A stretch of 64,000 bases of DNA, from assembly GCF_008180445.1 (NCBI RefSeq), contig NZ_VTER01000001.1:62001-126000 (forward strand). The letters are read 5' to 3'. Below the pieces are notes generated by a model. It had not been told where the DNA came from. It made no database searches and saw nothing but the letters and a program-made list of their open reading frames with translations. The translations under genes and the position numbers were made by a program. Source of the stretch: Bacillus_AB infantis_B (GTDB taxonomy: Bacteria; Bacillota; Bacilli; Bacillales; Cytobacillaceae). Below, piece by piece: positions 7,956-17,387 of the stretch. Each line of letters starts with the position of its first letter. Positions within the stretch are counted from its first letter, which is position 1.

Positions 7956-9319
7956 ATGAAAAAATACATGGTGCTGTTTTTAATTTGTTTCATATTTTTA
8001 TCGGGTTGTAAATGGGAGTCCCATGCCGCATTATCAAAGGATGAGATTATGAAAAAAGAAATGCTGAAATCAGAAGACCTGCTTTCTCCTGCCGTAATGA
8101 AAAAAGATTTTGATTTCATGAAAACAAAAATCCTTGAGATCCACCCCGATCCTAAAAGGAATATTGATAATTGGGATAAGGCTGTAAGTGAAACTGAAAA
8201 AAAGATAAAGAGAGCTTTGACTGCAATGGAATTTGCACAGGTACTCATGGAGTTTACAAGCAGGCTTAAGGATCCGCATACTACCGTGTTTCCTTCCGGG
8301 GAAATGCTGGTGCATTCAAAAACCTTCCCGGCAGCTTTGGAATGGGTCAAAGAAGGACTTGTTGTCACTAAAAGTTTTGATTCTACCCTAAAGGCCGGGG
8401 ATCTTATATTAAAAATGGGCGGGCGTTCTCCTGAAGAATTGAATGAAAAGTTGAGCAAGCTGATTTCTGCAGAAAATGAATATTGGGAGAAAAAAACCAG
8501 CTTAGCATTGCTGCATTACGAAATCTTTCTTAAAGAAATATCAATCGCTGAAAAGGACGATACAGTCAAAGCAACGATTGAACGAGATGGAAAACAGCTT
8601 AAGGCTGAAGTAAAATTATTAGAAAACAATTACAGCACCACTGGCCAATCAAAAGAATGGTTCAACTGGGAGATTCAGCAAGATCGGAATATAGCATATT
8701 TCAATTTGGACACATGCTTAGATACAATAGGCTATCAGTCTGCAGTAGACTCTTTTTTTCAGGAAACAGTTGAAAAAGGTATTGATAACATCGTTATTGA
8801 CCTGAGGGGTAATGGTGGTGGAGATACGGGCGTGACAAATAGTTTTCTCAAGCATCTTCCCGCTGCGAACATTCAAAGTATAGGCTATCTAACGAAATAC
8901 TCTACCGAAGCAGCAAAAAGATATGGCTACAGACGGACTAAAGGCGTACATAATATACCCTCTAGCAAAGTTGAAAATTTACAGGATCCTCCTATATTCA
9001 CTGGCAAGATTTATATTGCTTCAGATAGCGGAACATTCAGCTCTGCTGCTCAATTTGCAGTTTTATTTCAGGACAACAATCTGGCTGAAGTCATCGGTGA
9101 GACTTCAGGCGGCAACCCGGTTTCCTGAGACTTCCATACAGCAGATTTGCCTTGGTGATTTCACACAAGGAATATTTCAGGCCAAATCAAGAAAAAAGCC
9201 ATCTGCCATACATTGTACCAGATGTAATGATAGAAAAAACCAGGAAAGACATCATCTCCGGACAGGATGGCCAGCTTGAACGGATTTTTGATTATGTAGA
9301 GAAGAATGGGCAGAAATAA
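7956..9319 (+). pseudogene. S41 family peptidase, frameshifted near the C-terminus
   Basis: Lipoprotein-type serine peptidase: signal peptide with lipobox LSGC (residues 15-18), a PDZ-like middle region, then the S41 core with VIDLRGNGGGD and SDSGTFSSAAQFA, where Ser is the expected nucleophile. The frame stops at TGA 9126-9128 just after ETSGGNPVS. The missing C-terminus continues in another frame (RLPYSRFALVISHKEYFRPN) to TAA 9317-9319. One base gained before about 9128 would restore a frame of normal S41 length. Either a genuine disruption or a sequencing error; the product as read lacks about 65 residues of the fold. Terminator at 9363. Confidence 0.85.
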
Positions 9320-9362
9320 CAAGAGGCAATGCATAGAAATGGAATTAAATCAGCCTGAAAGC

Positions 9363-9391
9363 GAAAAGGACCTTTGGCAAAGGTCCTTTTC
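9363..9391. terminator. bidirectional terminator
   Basis: Perfect 13-bp stem GAAAAGGACCTTT/AAAGGTCCTTTTC with a 3-nt loop between two convergent genes. It overlaps the stop codon of the minus-strand gene. Confidence 0.85.
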
Positions 9392-9680
9392 ATCTGGCCA
9401 TATAAAGAAGCAAAGCCAGCGCAATATTCGGAAGTCCTATTAAAATAGAGGCCGCCGCTGTTCTTCTGCGCTTTTTTCTTTGCTCCGGAGGTTCTTCCAC
9501 ATGCAAATCAGCTTTGTACCTATGGGGTCCCATAATGATACCTGAAACAAGGACGGAGACTCCCCAGAACAGCAGGCCGATGGCTCCGGTAACCAAATGG
9601 GCATATTCCAGAACTCCTGCTAATAAAGAAGCTATTATACCAAGGATGGATATTCCAATGCCTATCAGAATATATCTCAA
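9390..9680 (-). CDS. small membrane protein (DUF5316-like)
   Basis: 96 residues with three hydrophobic segments (about 2-22, 29-49 and 74-94) and a central polar loop MGPHRYKADLHVEE followed by a basic patch KKRRR. The layout and the GPxRxKAxxH loop resemble the DUF5316 family as I recall it; this is a family-level guess. The start is TTG 9680, 6 nt after GGGGGAAG. The gene stands alone and converges on the S41 gene. Function unknown. Confidence 0.75.
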   Translation of the reverse strand: MRYILIGIGISILGIIASLLAGVLEYAHLVTGAIGLLFWGVSVLVSGIIMGPHRYKADLHVEEPPEQRKKRRRTAAASILIGLPNIALALLLYMAR

Positions 9681-9905
9681 GTTGCTTCCCCCTTTCCTGT
9701 ATCAATTTTACGGAGCAGGTATTAATTTGGTTTCAAAATCATAATAACTTTCCGAAAAATCAACTTTCATCATATTACCTGAAAAGCAGAGTTGTTGAAG
9801 ATGTTATAATATTCTATAAAAACATTTTAATAGTGATCACAATGATATCTCGGGTCATTCCTATTAAAACAAAAATACCGAAAACAACTGTCGCCGGAGG
9901 TCTTT

Positions 9906-10682
9906 ATGAGCTATAAAATTATATTTTTCGATGTGGATGGGACAATCACCCATCATGAAGACGGAAGCATTTCAGATAAGATGAAGGAAACGATATTTAA
10001 GCTGAAAGAGCAAGGGATCAAGGTTGCTGCTGCGACCGGCAGGCCCTTGTCATTGTGCAGGGAGATTGAGGAGCTTGGCATTGATACATTTGTGACTGCA
10101 AACGGAGGTTATGTTAAGCACCGTGATCAGGTCATCCATAAGGTAACGCTTGATCCGCAGGTCATCCGTGATGTGGCTGCCTTTTCCCTAGCAGAAAACC
10201 ACGGTTTATCCTACTTCACGGAAGAATTCAGCACCAATGGCGTACAAAGCGAAGAAATTCTAAAGACACTGAAGGAGACGCTGGCCTTTACAGATTATCC
10301 TCCATTTTATGAAAATATCCATGAACAGGAAGTCTATTTAATGTGCCTGTACGCAAACGAAGAAATGATGAAAAAATACATTCATGCTTTCCCCGATCTC
10401 TTTTTTCAAAGATGGCATCCGTTTATAGCAAATGTGCTCCAGAAGGAAGTTTCCAAGTCTTTAGCCATCATGAAAGTGCTTGAATTCTTTGAGATTGAGC
10501 CATCAGAGATGGTTGCTTTCGGAGATGGAAACAATGATATCGATATGCTTGAACTGGCCGGTCTCGGGATAGCAATGGGGAATGGAACTGATGAGCTAAA
10601 AGCCATTGCTGATTTTGTCACCCGCAAATCCAGTGAGGATGGCATCGGATACGCTTTAAAAAAATTTGGGATACTGGAGTGA
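9906..10682 (+). CDS. Cof-type HAD family phosphatase
   Basis: 258 residues. HAD motif I is DVDGTIT (nucleophile Asp9, acid/base Asp11), motif II lies in AAATGRP, motif III at Lys in KEVSKSLA and motif IV is GDGNNDIDML. A large type-C2 cap lies between motifs II and III. Cof-type members dephosphorylate sugar phosphates, flavins or PLP; the substrate here cannot be assigned. CGGAGG precedes ATG 9906. The gene stands alone and ends in a terminator shared with the convergent epimerase gene. Confidence 0.92.
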   Translation: MSYKIIFFDVDGTITHHEDGSISDKMKETIFKLKEQGIKVAAATGRPLSLCREIEELGIDTFVTANGGYVKHRDQVIHKVTLDPQVIRDVAAFSLAENHGLSYFTEEFSTNGVQSEEILKTLKETLAFTDYPPFYENIHEQEVYLMCLYANEEMMKKYIHAFPDLFFQRWHPFIANVLQKEVSKSLAIMKVLEFFEIEPSEMVAFGDGNNDIDMLELAGLGIAMGNGTDELKAIADFVTRKSSEDGIGYALKKFGILE

Positions 10683-10730
10683 ATCTGAAAAATAATCTTG
10701 CCTTCAAAAAAAGAATGCAGCCGTTAAAAT

Positions 10731-10758
10731 GAACCCTGGATTCTATAATCCAGGGTTC
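10731..10758. terminator. bidirectional terminator
   Basis: Arms GAACCCTGGATT and AATCCAGGGTTC with a 4-nt loop between the HAD gene and the convergent epimerase gene. The epimerase stop codon lies in the loop. Confidence 0.85.
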
Positions 10759-11750
10759 TTTAAATCAGGCTCTGTATCATAATATTCTTTATACCACTCG
10801 GCAAACTTTTCGAGGCCCTCCTCAATGCTGGTTACAGGCTTATAGTTAATCAGTCTCTCCAGATCATCAACTTTGGCATAAGTCTCTTGTACGTCTCCCG
10901 GCTGCATGGGCTTGAAAGTCTTAATCGCCGGGATTCCCAGTTTCTTTTCAAGCACACTGATGAATTCATTCAGCTCAACAGGCTGGCTATTGCCTATATT
11001 AAAAAGACTGAACGGCAAAGACTTCTCCGGTCCTCTCTCCATCAGCCGCCAAATTGATTCTGTTACATCATCTACATAGGTAAAATCTCTCTTCATATTG
11101 CCATAATTATAAACTTCGATCGGCTCTTTTTTGACTATTTTCTCGGCAAAGCTGAAATACGCCATATCCGGCCTTCCCCAAGGCCCATAAACAGTAAAAA
11201 ACCTGAGACCGGTTGCAGGAACTTTATATAGATGGCTGTACGTGTACGCCATAAGCTCGTTTGCTTTTTTCGTGGCTGCATATAAACTTACGGGCTCGTC
11301 AGTGCGGTCCTCCACTGCAAAGGGGATGGTTTTGTTATTCCCATAAACAGAACTGGAGGAGGCGTAAAGCAGGTGGCCAATTTTATATATACGGCAGCAT
11401 TCAAGTATATTCATAAACCCCGCTACATTTGATTGGATATAGGCATGTGGATTTAACAGACTGTAGCGGACCCCTGCCTGGGCTGCCAGGTGAACGACGA
11501 TTCGAGGCTCATGTTGTGTAAAGAGAGATTCAAGCAGCCTCTGGTCCTCAAGTGATCCTTTTATAAAATAAAAACCGGAATAATTATTTAATAATTGGAG
11601 TCTTGAATATTTCAGATCCTGATCATAATAGTCATTTATATTGTCCAGGCCAAGTACGGGGAGGCCTTTTTCGAGCAGCTTTTTTGATAAATGAAAGCCA
11701 ATGAATCCTGCACAGCCTGTAATAAAAATTGGATTTTTCTTCTGATGCAC
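10743..11750 (-). CDS. ytcB: UDP-uronate 4-epimerase, YtcB-like
   Basis: 335-residue extended SDR. NAD-binding GCAGFIG is at residues 12-18 and the catalytic pair is Tyr157/Lys161 (SLYAATKK). The NDYYDQDLKYSRL segment, MKRDFTYVDD and FNIGNSQPVEL are typical of UDP-glucuronate 4-epimerases, which interconvert UDP-glucuronate and UDP-galacturonate. It follows the UDP-glucose dehydrogenase gene by 25 bp, supplying the substrate. GTG 11750 is 8 nt after AAGGAG. Beside cotS/cotSA-like genes this matches the B. subtilis ytcA-ytcB setting, so a spore-coat glycan role is inferred. Confidence 0.85.
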   Translation of the reverse strand: MHQKKNPIFITGCAGFIGFHLSKKLLEKGLPVLGLDNINDYYDQDLKYSRLQLLNNYSGFYFIKGSLEDQRLLESLFTQHEPRIVVHLAAQAGVRYSLLNPHAYIQSNVAGFMNILECCRIYKIGHLLYASSSSVYGNNKTIPFAVEDRTDEPVSLYAATKKANELMAYTYSHLYKVPATGLRFFTVYGPWGRPDMAYFSFAEKIVKKEPIEVYNYGNMKRDFTYVDDVTESIWRLMERGPEKSLPFSLFNIGNSQPVELNEFISVLEKKLGIPAIKTFKPMQPGDVQETYAKVDDLERLINYKPVTSIEEGLEKFAEWYKEYYDTEPDLKNPGL

Positions 11751-11775
11751 CCTTCAGACTCCTTTCCTTCATGCT

Positions 11776-13083
11776 TTAAAATGAACTTATGCCGACTCCT
11801 TTATAAATAAAACCCGCTCTTTTCATAGCTGAAGGGTCCAGGGCATTGCGTCCATCAAATAAATGGCTTCCTGACGCAAGCGTTTTCGCCTTTTCCCAAT
11901 CCATTTCTACTATTTCGTTCCACTCGGTAACCACCAGAATCGCTTCCGCGTCTTTTACTGCTGCTAAAGGCGAAGATGTATAAAGTATATCAGGATATAC
12001 CTTTTTCATATTTTCTGTTCCTTTAGGATCGAACGCTGTTATGACAGCTTTCTTCTGCAGGAGAAAATCTATTATTCTAAGCGAAGATGCTTCCCTGATG
12101 TCATCAGTTTGAGGTTTAAAAGTGAGGCCGAGCAGAGCGATTTGTTTCCCTTTTAATGATCCGAGAGCATCTGTAACCTTTTCCAGGAACCATTCAGCCT
12201 GGGTATCGTTAACTTTTGAAACAGCCGTAAGAATATCCATTTGGGTTTTCTTTTCCGAAGCCATGGCAAGCAACGCCTTTAAGTCCTTGGGAAAGCAGGA
12301 ACCGCCGTATCCTATCCCCGCTCTAAGAAACTGCGGCCCAATCCGGCTGTCGAGACCCATTCCTTTTGCGACCTCATTAATGTTAGCCCCTGTTTTTTCG
12401 CATAGCCGTGCCAGTTCATTGATAAAGGATATTTTTGCAGCTAAGAACGCATTCGAAGCATATTTAATCATTTCCGCGTCTCTTACTGATGTAAATAGAA
12501 TAGTTGAGGAAACATCTTTATACAATCTTTCCATTGCTTTTTGGCATGGCCCCGGCTCGCATCCTATTACTATTCTTTCAGGATTGAGGGCATCCTCTAA
12601 AGCCTTTCCCTCTCTCAGGAATTCAGGATTTGAGACAAGGTCAAAAGGAATCTTTTTGTTTCTTTCAGCAATCGCACTCCCGATTATTTTTTTAATATGG
12701 TCACCGGTGCCAACAGGAACGGTACTTTTTATGACAATGATTTTATAATCGTTCAGAAGTCCCCCAATCGACCTGGCAGCATCCTCAACATAGGATAAAT
12801 CGGCTTCTCCTTTAGGCGATGATGGTGTGCCGACTGCAATAAAGATATAATCACTTTTTTTTATACATTCTTCTAAATCACCTGTGAATATAAGATTCCC
12901 ATTTAGCTGAAGCTGCTGGAATTCGTTTTCTAACCCATTTTCATAAAAGGGAAGTCTATTCTGTTTCATCATGCTGATTTTTGTGGGATCCTGATCCATT
13001 ACGAACACTTTGTGGCCGTATTTGGCAAATGCCACACTTGTCGTAATCCCGACATAGCCGGCTCCAATTACTCCTATATTCAT
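11776..13083 (-). CDS. ytcA: UDP-glucose 6-dehydrogenase, YtcA/TuaD-like
   Basis: 435 residues. Oxidises UDP-glucose to UDP-glucuronate with two NAD+. The N-terminal Rossmann domain begins IGVIGAGYVG (residues 3-10), followed by the central dimerisation domain and the catalytic cysteine Cys263 in GYGGSCFPKD, with Lys267 next to it. The C-terminal UDP-binding domain contains LTFKPQTDDIREA. Start ATG 13083 follows GGGGTGAAAAG. It lies between the GalU-type and epimerase genes, forming a leftward three-gene set. The ytcA name rests on the neighbourhood; a tuaD-type enzyme would have the same sequence features. Confidence 0.92.
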   Translation of the reverse strand: MNIGVIGAGYVGITTSVAFAKYGHKVFVMDQDPTKISMMKQNRLPFYENGLENEFQQLQLNGNLIFTGDLEECIKKSDYIFIAVGTPSSPKGEADLSYVEDAARSIGGLLNDYKIIVIKSTVPVGTGDHIKKIIGSAIAERNKKIPFDLVSNPEFLREGKALEDALNPERIVIGCEPGPCQKAMERLYKDVSSTILFTSVRDAEMIKYASNAFLAAKISFINELARLCEKTGANINEVAKGMGLDSRIGPQFLRAGIGYGGSCFPKDLKALLAMASEKKTQMDILTAVSKVNDTQAEWFLEKVTDALGSLKGKQIALLGLTFKPQTDDIREASSLRIIDFLLQKKAVITAFDPKGTENMKKVYPDILYTSSPLAAVKDAEAILVVTEWNEIVEMDWEKAKTLASGSHLFDGRNALDPSAMKRAGFIYKGVGISSF

Positions 13084-13194
13084 CTTTTCACCCCGAATCC
13101 ACTTCTGTCATTGCATTCCAGAAAGGTAATTTTCTATAAACTATGGCAGCCGGTACAGACTTGCAACCGTCAAAAACCCAGCAGAATGCAAACT

Positions 13195-14079
13195 CTAATG
13201 TGATTGATCTTCGAGGGAAAGCTTTCTGAGATAGCTTGAAATCTCATCTTTGAGATCTTCCCGCTCTAACGCAAAATCGATCGTTGCCCTGATAAAGCCT
13301 GCCTTCGTTCCGATATCATATCGCTGCCCCTGAAAGCCGCAGGCTAGGACTGTTTCTGATTTATTTAAAATGTTCAGTGCATCTGTCAGCTGAATTTCCC
13401 CGCCGGAGCCTGGCGGTAAATCTTTGAGAATATTGAAAATTCCAGGTGTCAAAATATATCGTCCCATAATAGCCAGCCTGGATGGAGCCAATTCCTTTTT
13501 TGGCTTTTCTACCAAAGCTTCGATACTGAACACGTCTTGCTCTAAGCTTTTGTTTTTCGGTTTGATGATCCCATATTTTGAGACATCCTCTTCAGCTACC
13601 TGCTGTACTCCTGCAACAGAACAATGATGGAGGTCAAATACATCTATAAGCTGCCGCAGGCAGGGTATCCTGGATTTGACAATATCATCACCGAGCAAGA
13701 CAGCAAAAGGTTCGTTGTTGACAAAACTTCTTGCACAATAGATAGCATCGCCGAGTCCTTTCGGTTCTTTTTGGCGGATATAATGAATATTGGCCAGCTG
13801 GGATATACTTTGGACCTCTTTTAACAGGCTATGCTTGTTTTTTTTATACAGGGTTTCTTCAAGTTCATAGGACTTATCAAAATGGTCTTCGATTGAACGT
13901 TTGCTCCTTCCGCTGATGATAATGATATCCTCTATCCCTGACAGCACAGCTTCTTCGACAATATATTGGATGGCCGGTTTGTCAACGATCGGGAGCATTT
14001 CCTTTGGCAATGCTTTTGTTGCAGGGAGGAACCTTGTTCCAAGTCCGGCAGCCGGTATGATTGCTTTTCGAATTTTCAC
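13195..14079 (-). CDS. UTP-glucose-1-phosphate uridylyltransferase (GalU/GtaB type)
   Basis: 294 residues. Forms UDP-glucose from UTP and glucose-1-phosphate. The nucleotidyl-transfer motif AAGLGTRFLPATKALPKEM (about residues 10-28) is nearly invariant in this family, with VLLGDDI and the GLGDA motif further on. GTG 14079 follows GGAGAAGGATAG. It is first in the nucleotide-sugar set, with a 111-bp gap before the dehydrogenase gene. Bacilli usually carry another copy (gtaB), so this may be the coat-specific paralogue; that cannot be decided from this window. Confidence 0.93.
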   Translation of the reverse strand: MKIRKAIIPAAGLGTRFLPATKALPKEMLPIVDKPAIQYIVEEAVLSGIEDIIIISGRSKRSIEDHFDKSYELEETLYKKNKHSLLKEVQSISQLANIHYIRQKEPKGLGDAIYCARSFVNNEPFAVLLGDDIVKSRIPCLRQLIDVFDLHHCSVAGVQQVAEEDVSKYGIIKPKNKSLEQDVFSIEALVEKPKKELAPSRLAIMGRYILTPGIFNILKDLPPGSGGEIQLTDALNILNKSETVLACGFQGQRYDIGTKAGFIRATIDFALEREDLKDEISSYLRKLSLEDQSH

Positions 14080-14376
14080 CTATCCTTCTCCTTTCCTAAG
14101 AATCTCATCATACTTGTTATCTATTTCTATGACATAACAGACTAATTCGCATGTGGGATAGCACAGGCGTACAAAAAATTGGTGAATATTCTTAAAAAAC
14201 GGGGGAGCTGTCCTATACAAAAATCTTTTAAAATCATAATTTAGTAAAAAGTACTCTCCCTACAAATGACCCTGCTTAAATCCAACAAAGGTAAAACACC
14301 GGGCAGGAGCTTATAAAAGAAACTCTTTCGTTATTAATTTTGAGGGAAATTGCTTTTTAATTTTAGGAGGGATAGC

Positions 14377-15477
14377 GTGGAAAGGATAGAAATTGTCCCA
14401 TGGGAAGTAACTGAATCCATGCATGAATTCTTTGTTCCAGAATATATTAACGAGCTTGCTGCCGAGGTTCTAAAATCCTACGATCTTTCCGTTCAGAGCA
14501 TTACGGTGGTCACAACGAAGCCGGATAAAGGCGGAGCCATATGGAAGCTTGAAACCGGCTCTGGCCCGAAAAGCTTAAAGCTTTTGCACCGAAGACCCAC
14601 AAGGAGCCTGTTCAGCCTCGGAGCCCAGGAGTACTTGGTTGATGTCCAGGATGCCAGGGTACCGCCCATCTATAAAACAAGAGAAGGGCATAACTATGTT
14701 GAAGCAGGAGGAAAGCTCTGGTTTGCAGCGGAGTGGATAGAGCCCCTGGCGCCTGTTACCAAGGATTTGGAGGGTGCGAGGCAGCTTTGTTATGCACTTG
14801 GAGAGTTCCATCGCTTAAGCAAGGGATATACTCCCCCGCCATCTGCTGAAATTGCTTCAAGAGTTTTAAAATGGCCGAAAAGCTACCAGAAAGTCCTCAA
14901 CAAAATGGACTGGCTCCGGAATATAGCTGCTGCTTATAAAGAGATGCCGGCTAGCGAAAGTTTAAAAAACGCAGTCGGTCATTTTGAAGAACAGGCTAAG
15001 CAGGGAATAGAAAAGCTAAAATCTTCAGCTTATGCCGATCTTGCAGCACAAGGGAATGAGTTCTGGGGGCTTGTGCATCAGGACTACGGCTGGTCTAATG
15101 GCCAAATGGGTTCGGGGGGGATGTGGATTATTGATCTTGACGGAGTTGCATATGATTTGCCAATCCGTGATTTAAGAAAGCTCATAACAGGTTCAATGGC
15201 AGATTTGTACAGATGGGATATTACATGGGTGAGGGAAATGATCAAAGCCTATCACGAAGCTTACCCAATATCTCCTGAACTATATGACCTGTTATTGATA
15301 GATCTTTCCATGCCTAATGAATTTTATAAGAATTTAAAGGAAGCAGTATATGAACCTGAATTATTCCTGAATGAACAAACAACACAGCTAATACAGACAA
15401 TCCTGGACACAGACCAGACGAAATGGCCTGTGCTGGAGGAAATTCAAAATGACTGGAAGGGAGCCCAATCACTATGA
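14377..15477 (+). CDS. CotS/CotI family spore coat protein
   Basis: 366 residues with an aminoglycoside-phosphotransferase-like kinase fold. CotS-family signatures are IWKLETGSGPKSLKLLHRR (N-lobe), LGEFHRLSKGY, the HQDYGWSNGQ catalytic-loop position and IDLDGVAYDLPIRDLRKL. In B. subtilis such proteins (CotS, CotI, YutH) are coat components. GTG 14377 is chosen because AGGAGG lies 6 nt before it; the frame extends upstream to a TTG at 14350 with no such signal. The next gene overlaps by 4 bp (ATGA). It diverges from the nucleotide-sugar genes; expression during sporulation is expected but no promoter was assigned. Confidence 0.88.
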   Translation: MERIEIVPWEVTESMHEFFVPEYINELAAEVLKSYDLSVQSITVVTTKPDKGGAIWKLETGSGPKSLKLLHRRPTRSLFSLGAQEYLVDVQDARVPPIYKTREGHNYVEAGGKLWFAAEWIEPLAPVTKDLEGARQLCYALGEFHRLSKGYTPPPSAEIASRVLKWPKSYQKVLNKMDWLRNIAAAYKEMPASESLKNAVGHFEEQAKQGIEKLKSSAYADLAAQGNEFWGLVHQDYGWSNGQMGSGGMWIIDLDGVAYDLPIRDLRKLITGSMADLYRWDITWVREMIKAYHEAYPISPELYDLLLIDLSMPNEFYKNLKEAVYEPELFLNEQTTQLIQTILDTDQTKWPVLEEIQNDWKGAQSL

Positions 15478-17174
15478 AAATATTAATGATCTGTACGGAG
15501 AAACTTCCTGTTCCTCCTGTTCTGGGCGGGGCAATACAAACCTATATCTCCGGAGTCCTTCCTCATATAGGAAAACATCATGATATTACTGTCCTTGGAA
15601 TCAGCGATCCTTCCCTTCCCGATCAGGAAACACTGGACGGCATTCATTATGTGCGGGTTCCCGGCAAATTATTTGACCTTTATCGTGACGGAGTAGTTGG
15701 CTATATTGAAAAAAATCAATTTGACCTGATCCACGTCTTTAACAGGCCCCGCCTGATCCTTCCCGTTCGAAAAGCGGCCCCTCAGGCTAAAATTACCTTG
15801 AGCATGCATAATGATATGTTCGGTCCTGATAAAATAGCCCCCGAAGAAGCTGCGGCAGCACTAGAAGAGATTTCAAATATTGTTACGGTCAGCAATTATA
15901 TCGGTAATGTGATTCAGGATCTTTATCCTCAGGCTGCGCCAAAGCTGCAAACCATTTATTCAGGAGTAGATACCCAGCGCTTCCTGCCAGGAAATCATCC
16001 AAAAATGCAGAAAATCCGAAACGAACTCAGAAATGCTCATGGGCTTGAAAACAAAACCGTTCTTTTATTTGCCGGGCGGCTCAGCAACAACAAAGGTGTT
16101 GACAGGCTGGTCAGGGCGCTGCCACAACTTTCGCAAAAATATAAGGATCTCGCTTTAGTTATTGTCGGCAGCAATTGGTTCAGCCAAAACCATATCACAG
16201 ATTATGTGGCCTATGTCAGGGCATTGGCAAGTAAACTCCCGATACCTGTTGTGACAACAGGTTTTGTCGCACCGAGCGAAATTCATAATTGGTTTGCAGC
16301 CGCAGACATGTTCGTCTGTACTTCCCAATGGCAGGAGCCGCTTGCGCGGGTTCATTATGAAGCGATGGCTGCTGGCCTTCCTATTGTCACTACCGCACGG
16401 GGAGGCAATCCGGAAGTTATATTACCAGGTGAAAATGGCTTGATTGTTGAAAATCCTGAAGATCCTGACTGTTTTACAGAAAAAATTTCTAATATTCTTT
16501 CCAGCAAACCATTGATGAAGAAAATGGGGCAAAAAGGGAGAGAATTGGCTGTATCTCAATATGAATGGCCGAGGGTCGCCTCTGAGCTGCTTGGCATCTG
16601 GGAGAGAACAAAATTCACGACTTATGGTGCAGCACCAGAAGCAGGGACAATTCCGGTGCTTCAGGAAACTCCATCCAATACCTCAGTAAGGGAAATCACA
16701 AATTCTGCCCAAGATCATAACGAAGCTGCACCCCTGACTGAAAAAACTTCCTTTGAAAATAAAAAAGAAAGGAAAAAACCTCTTAAAGAAAAGCCGGTAA
16801 AACAGAAGCAGAAAAAAACCAGCCCTGGAAGTATGGATTCTGCCAAGAGTAAGCGAAGCAGCAGAGAACTCCTTCAGCTATTGCAGGATGAATCTATGAA
16901 AAAGGAAAAACATGATCCAAATCACAAACAAAAAAGAAACAAAAAAGACAATCTTTCAGAGATGAATATGAAAGAGACAGTAAATGATGCCGTCTCCCCC
17001 GTAAATTCAAAAGCAGGCAAAGTAAATTCCGAACAGCCACATACAAAAGAGACAACAAAAAACGATAGGCTTAGGGGTATTGTCAAAGAATGGATCAGGG
17101 AATCCGCAAAAACGACCCTGGACCGTCTCAAGGAAGAACAAGTAAAAAAAGAAAGAAGTACTAATCGAAGGTAA
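15474..17174 (+). CDS. CotSA-like GT4 glycosyltransferase with long basic tail
   Basis: 566 residues. Residues 1-380 are a GT-B, GT4-family glycosyltransferase: glycine-rich LGGAIQTY near residue 20, GRLSNNKG at 201-208 and the E-x7-E pair at Glu288/Glu296. The opening MKILMICTEKLPVP matches CotSA/YtcC spore-coat transferases, which are about 380 residues long. The extra about 180 residues are Lys/Glu/Ser-rich and disordered-looking, ending in a basic helix. The tail is not part of the catalytic fold and may anchor the enzyme in the coat (inference). It overlaps the cotS-like gene by 4 bp. A terminator follows at 17188. Confidence 0.9.
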   Translation: MKILMICTEKLPVPPVLGGAIQTYISGVLPHIGKHHDITVLGISDPSLPDQETLDGIHYVRVPGKLFDLYRDGVVGYIEKNQFDLIHVFNRPRLILPVRKAAPQAKITLSMHNDMFGPDKIAPEEAAAALEEISNIVTVSNYIGNVIQDLYPQAAPKLQTIYSGVDTQRFLPGNHPKMQKIRNELRNAHGLENKTVLLFAGRLSNNKGVDRLVRALPQLSQKYKDLALVIVGSNWFSQNHITDYVAYVRALASKLPIPVVTTGFVAPSEIHNWFAAADMFVCTSQWQEPLARVHYEAMAAGLPIVTTARGGNPEVILPGENGLIVENPEDPDCFTEKISNILSSKPLMKKMGQKGRELAVSQYEWPRVASELLGIWERTKFTTYGAAPEAGTIPVLQETPSNTSVREITNSAQDHNEAAPLTEKTSFENKKERKKPLKEKPVKQKQKKTSPGSMDSAKSKRSSRELLQLLQDESMKKEKHDPNHKQKRNKKDNLSEMNMKETVNDAVSPVNSKAGKVNSEQPHTKETTKNDRLRGIVKEWIRESAKTTLDRLKEEQVKKERSTNRR

Positions 17175-17187
17175 GAATAACTTTATT

Positions 17188-17211
17188 GCCCGCCGTATTT
17201 AAAAGGCGGGC
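17188..17211 (+). terminator. terminator of the cotS-cotSA operon
   Basis: Seven-bp GC-rich stem GCCCGCC/GGCGGGC with a 10-nt loop, 14 bp after the cotSA-like stop. Confidence 0.75.
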
Positions 17212-17243
17212 TATTTGGGTCTGCATATATAAGTAAATAGAAT

Positions 17244-17277
17244 AATCCTCCTTAGCTTAATGCTGCCAAGGAGGATT
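17244..17277. terminator. hairpin between convergent genes
   Basis: Ten-bp stem AATCCTCCTT/AAGGAGGATT with a 14-nt loop; probably ends leftward transcripts from the acidic-protein gene and backs up the terminator at 17188. Confidence 0.55.
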
Positions 17278-17387
17278 GCTTTCAATCTTAATTACATTAC
17301 AATTCTTCAATCGTCTTTTGGATAGTAACAAAAACCGGACACCCAGCAGTAAGCAGCTGGGGCAGGCCAAGTCTTGTATGTTTAATA

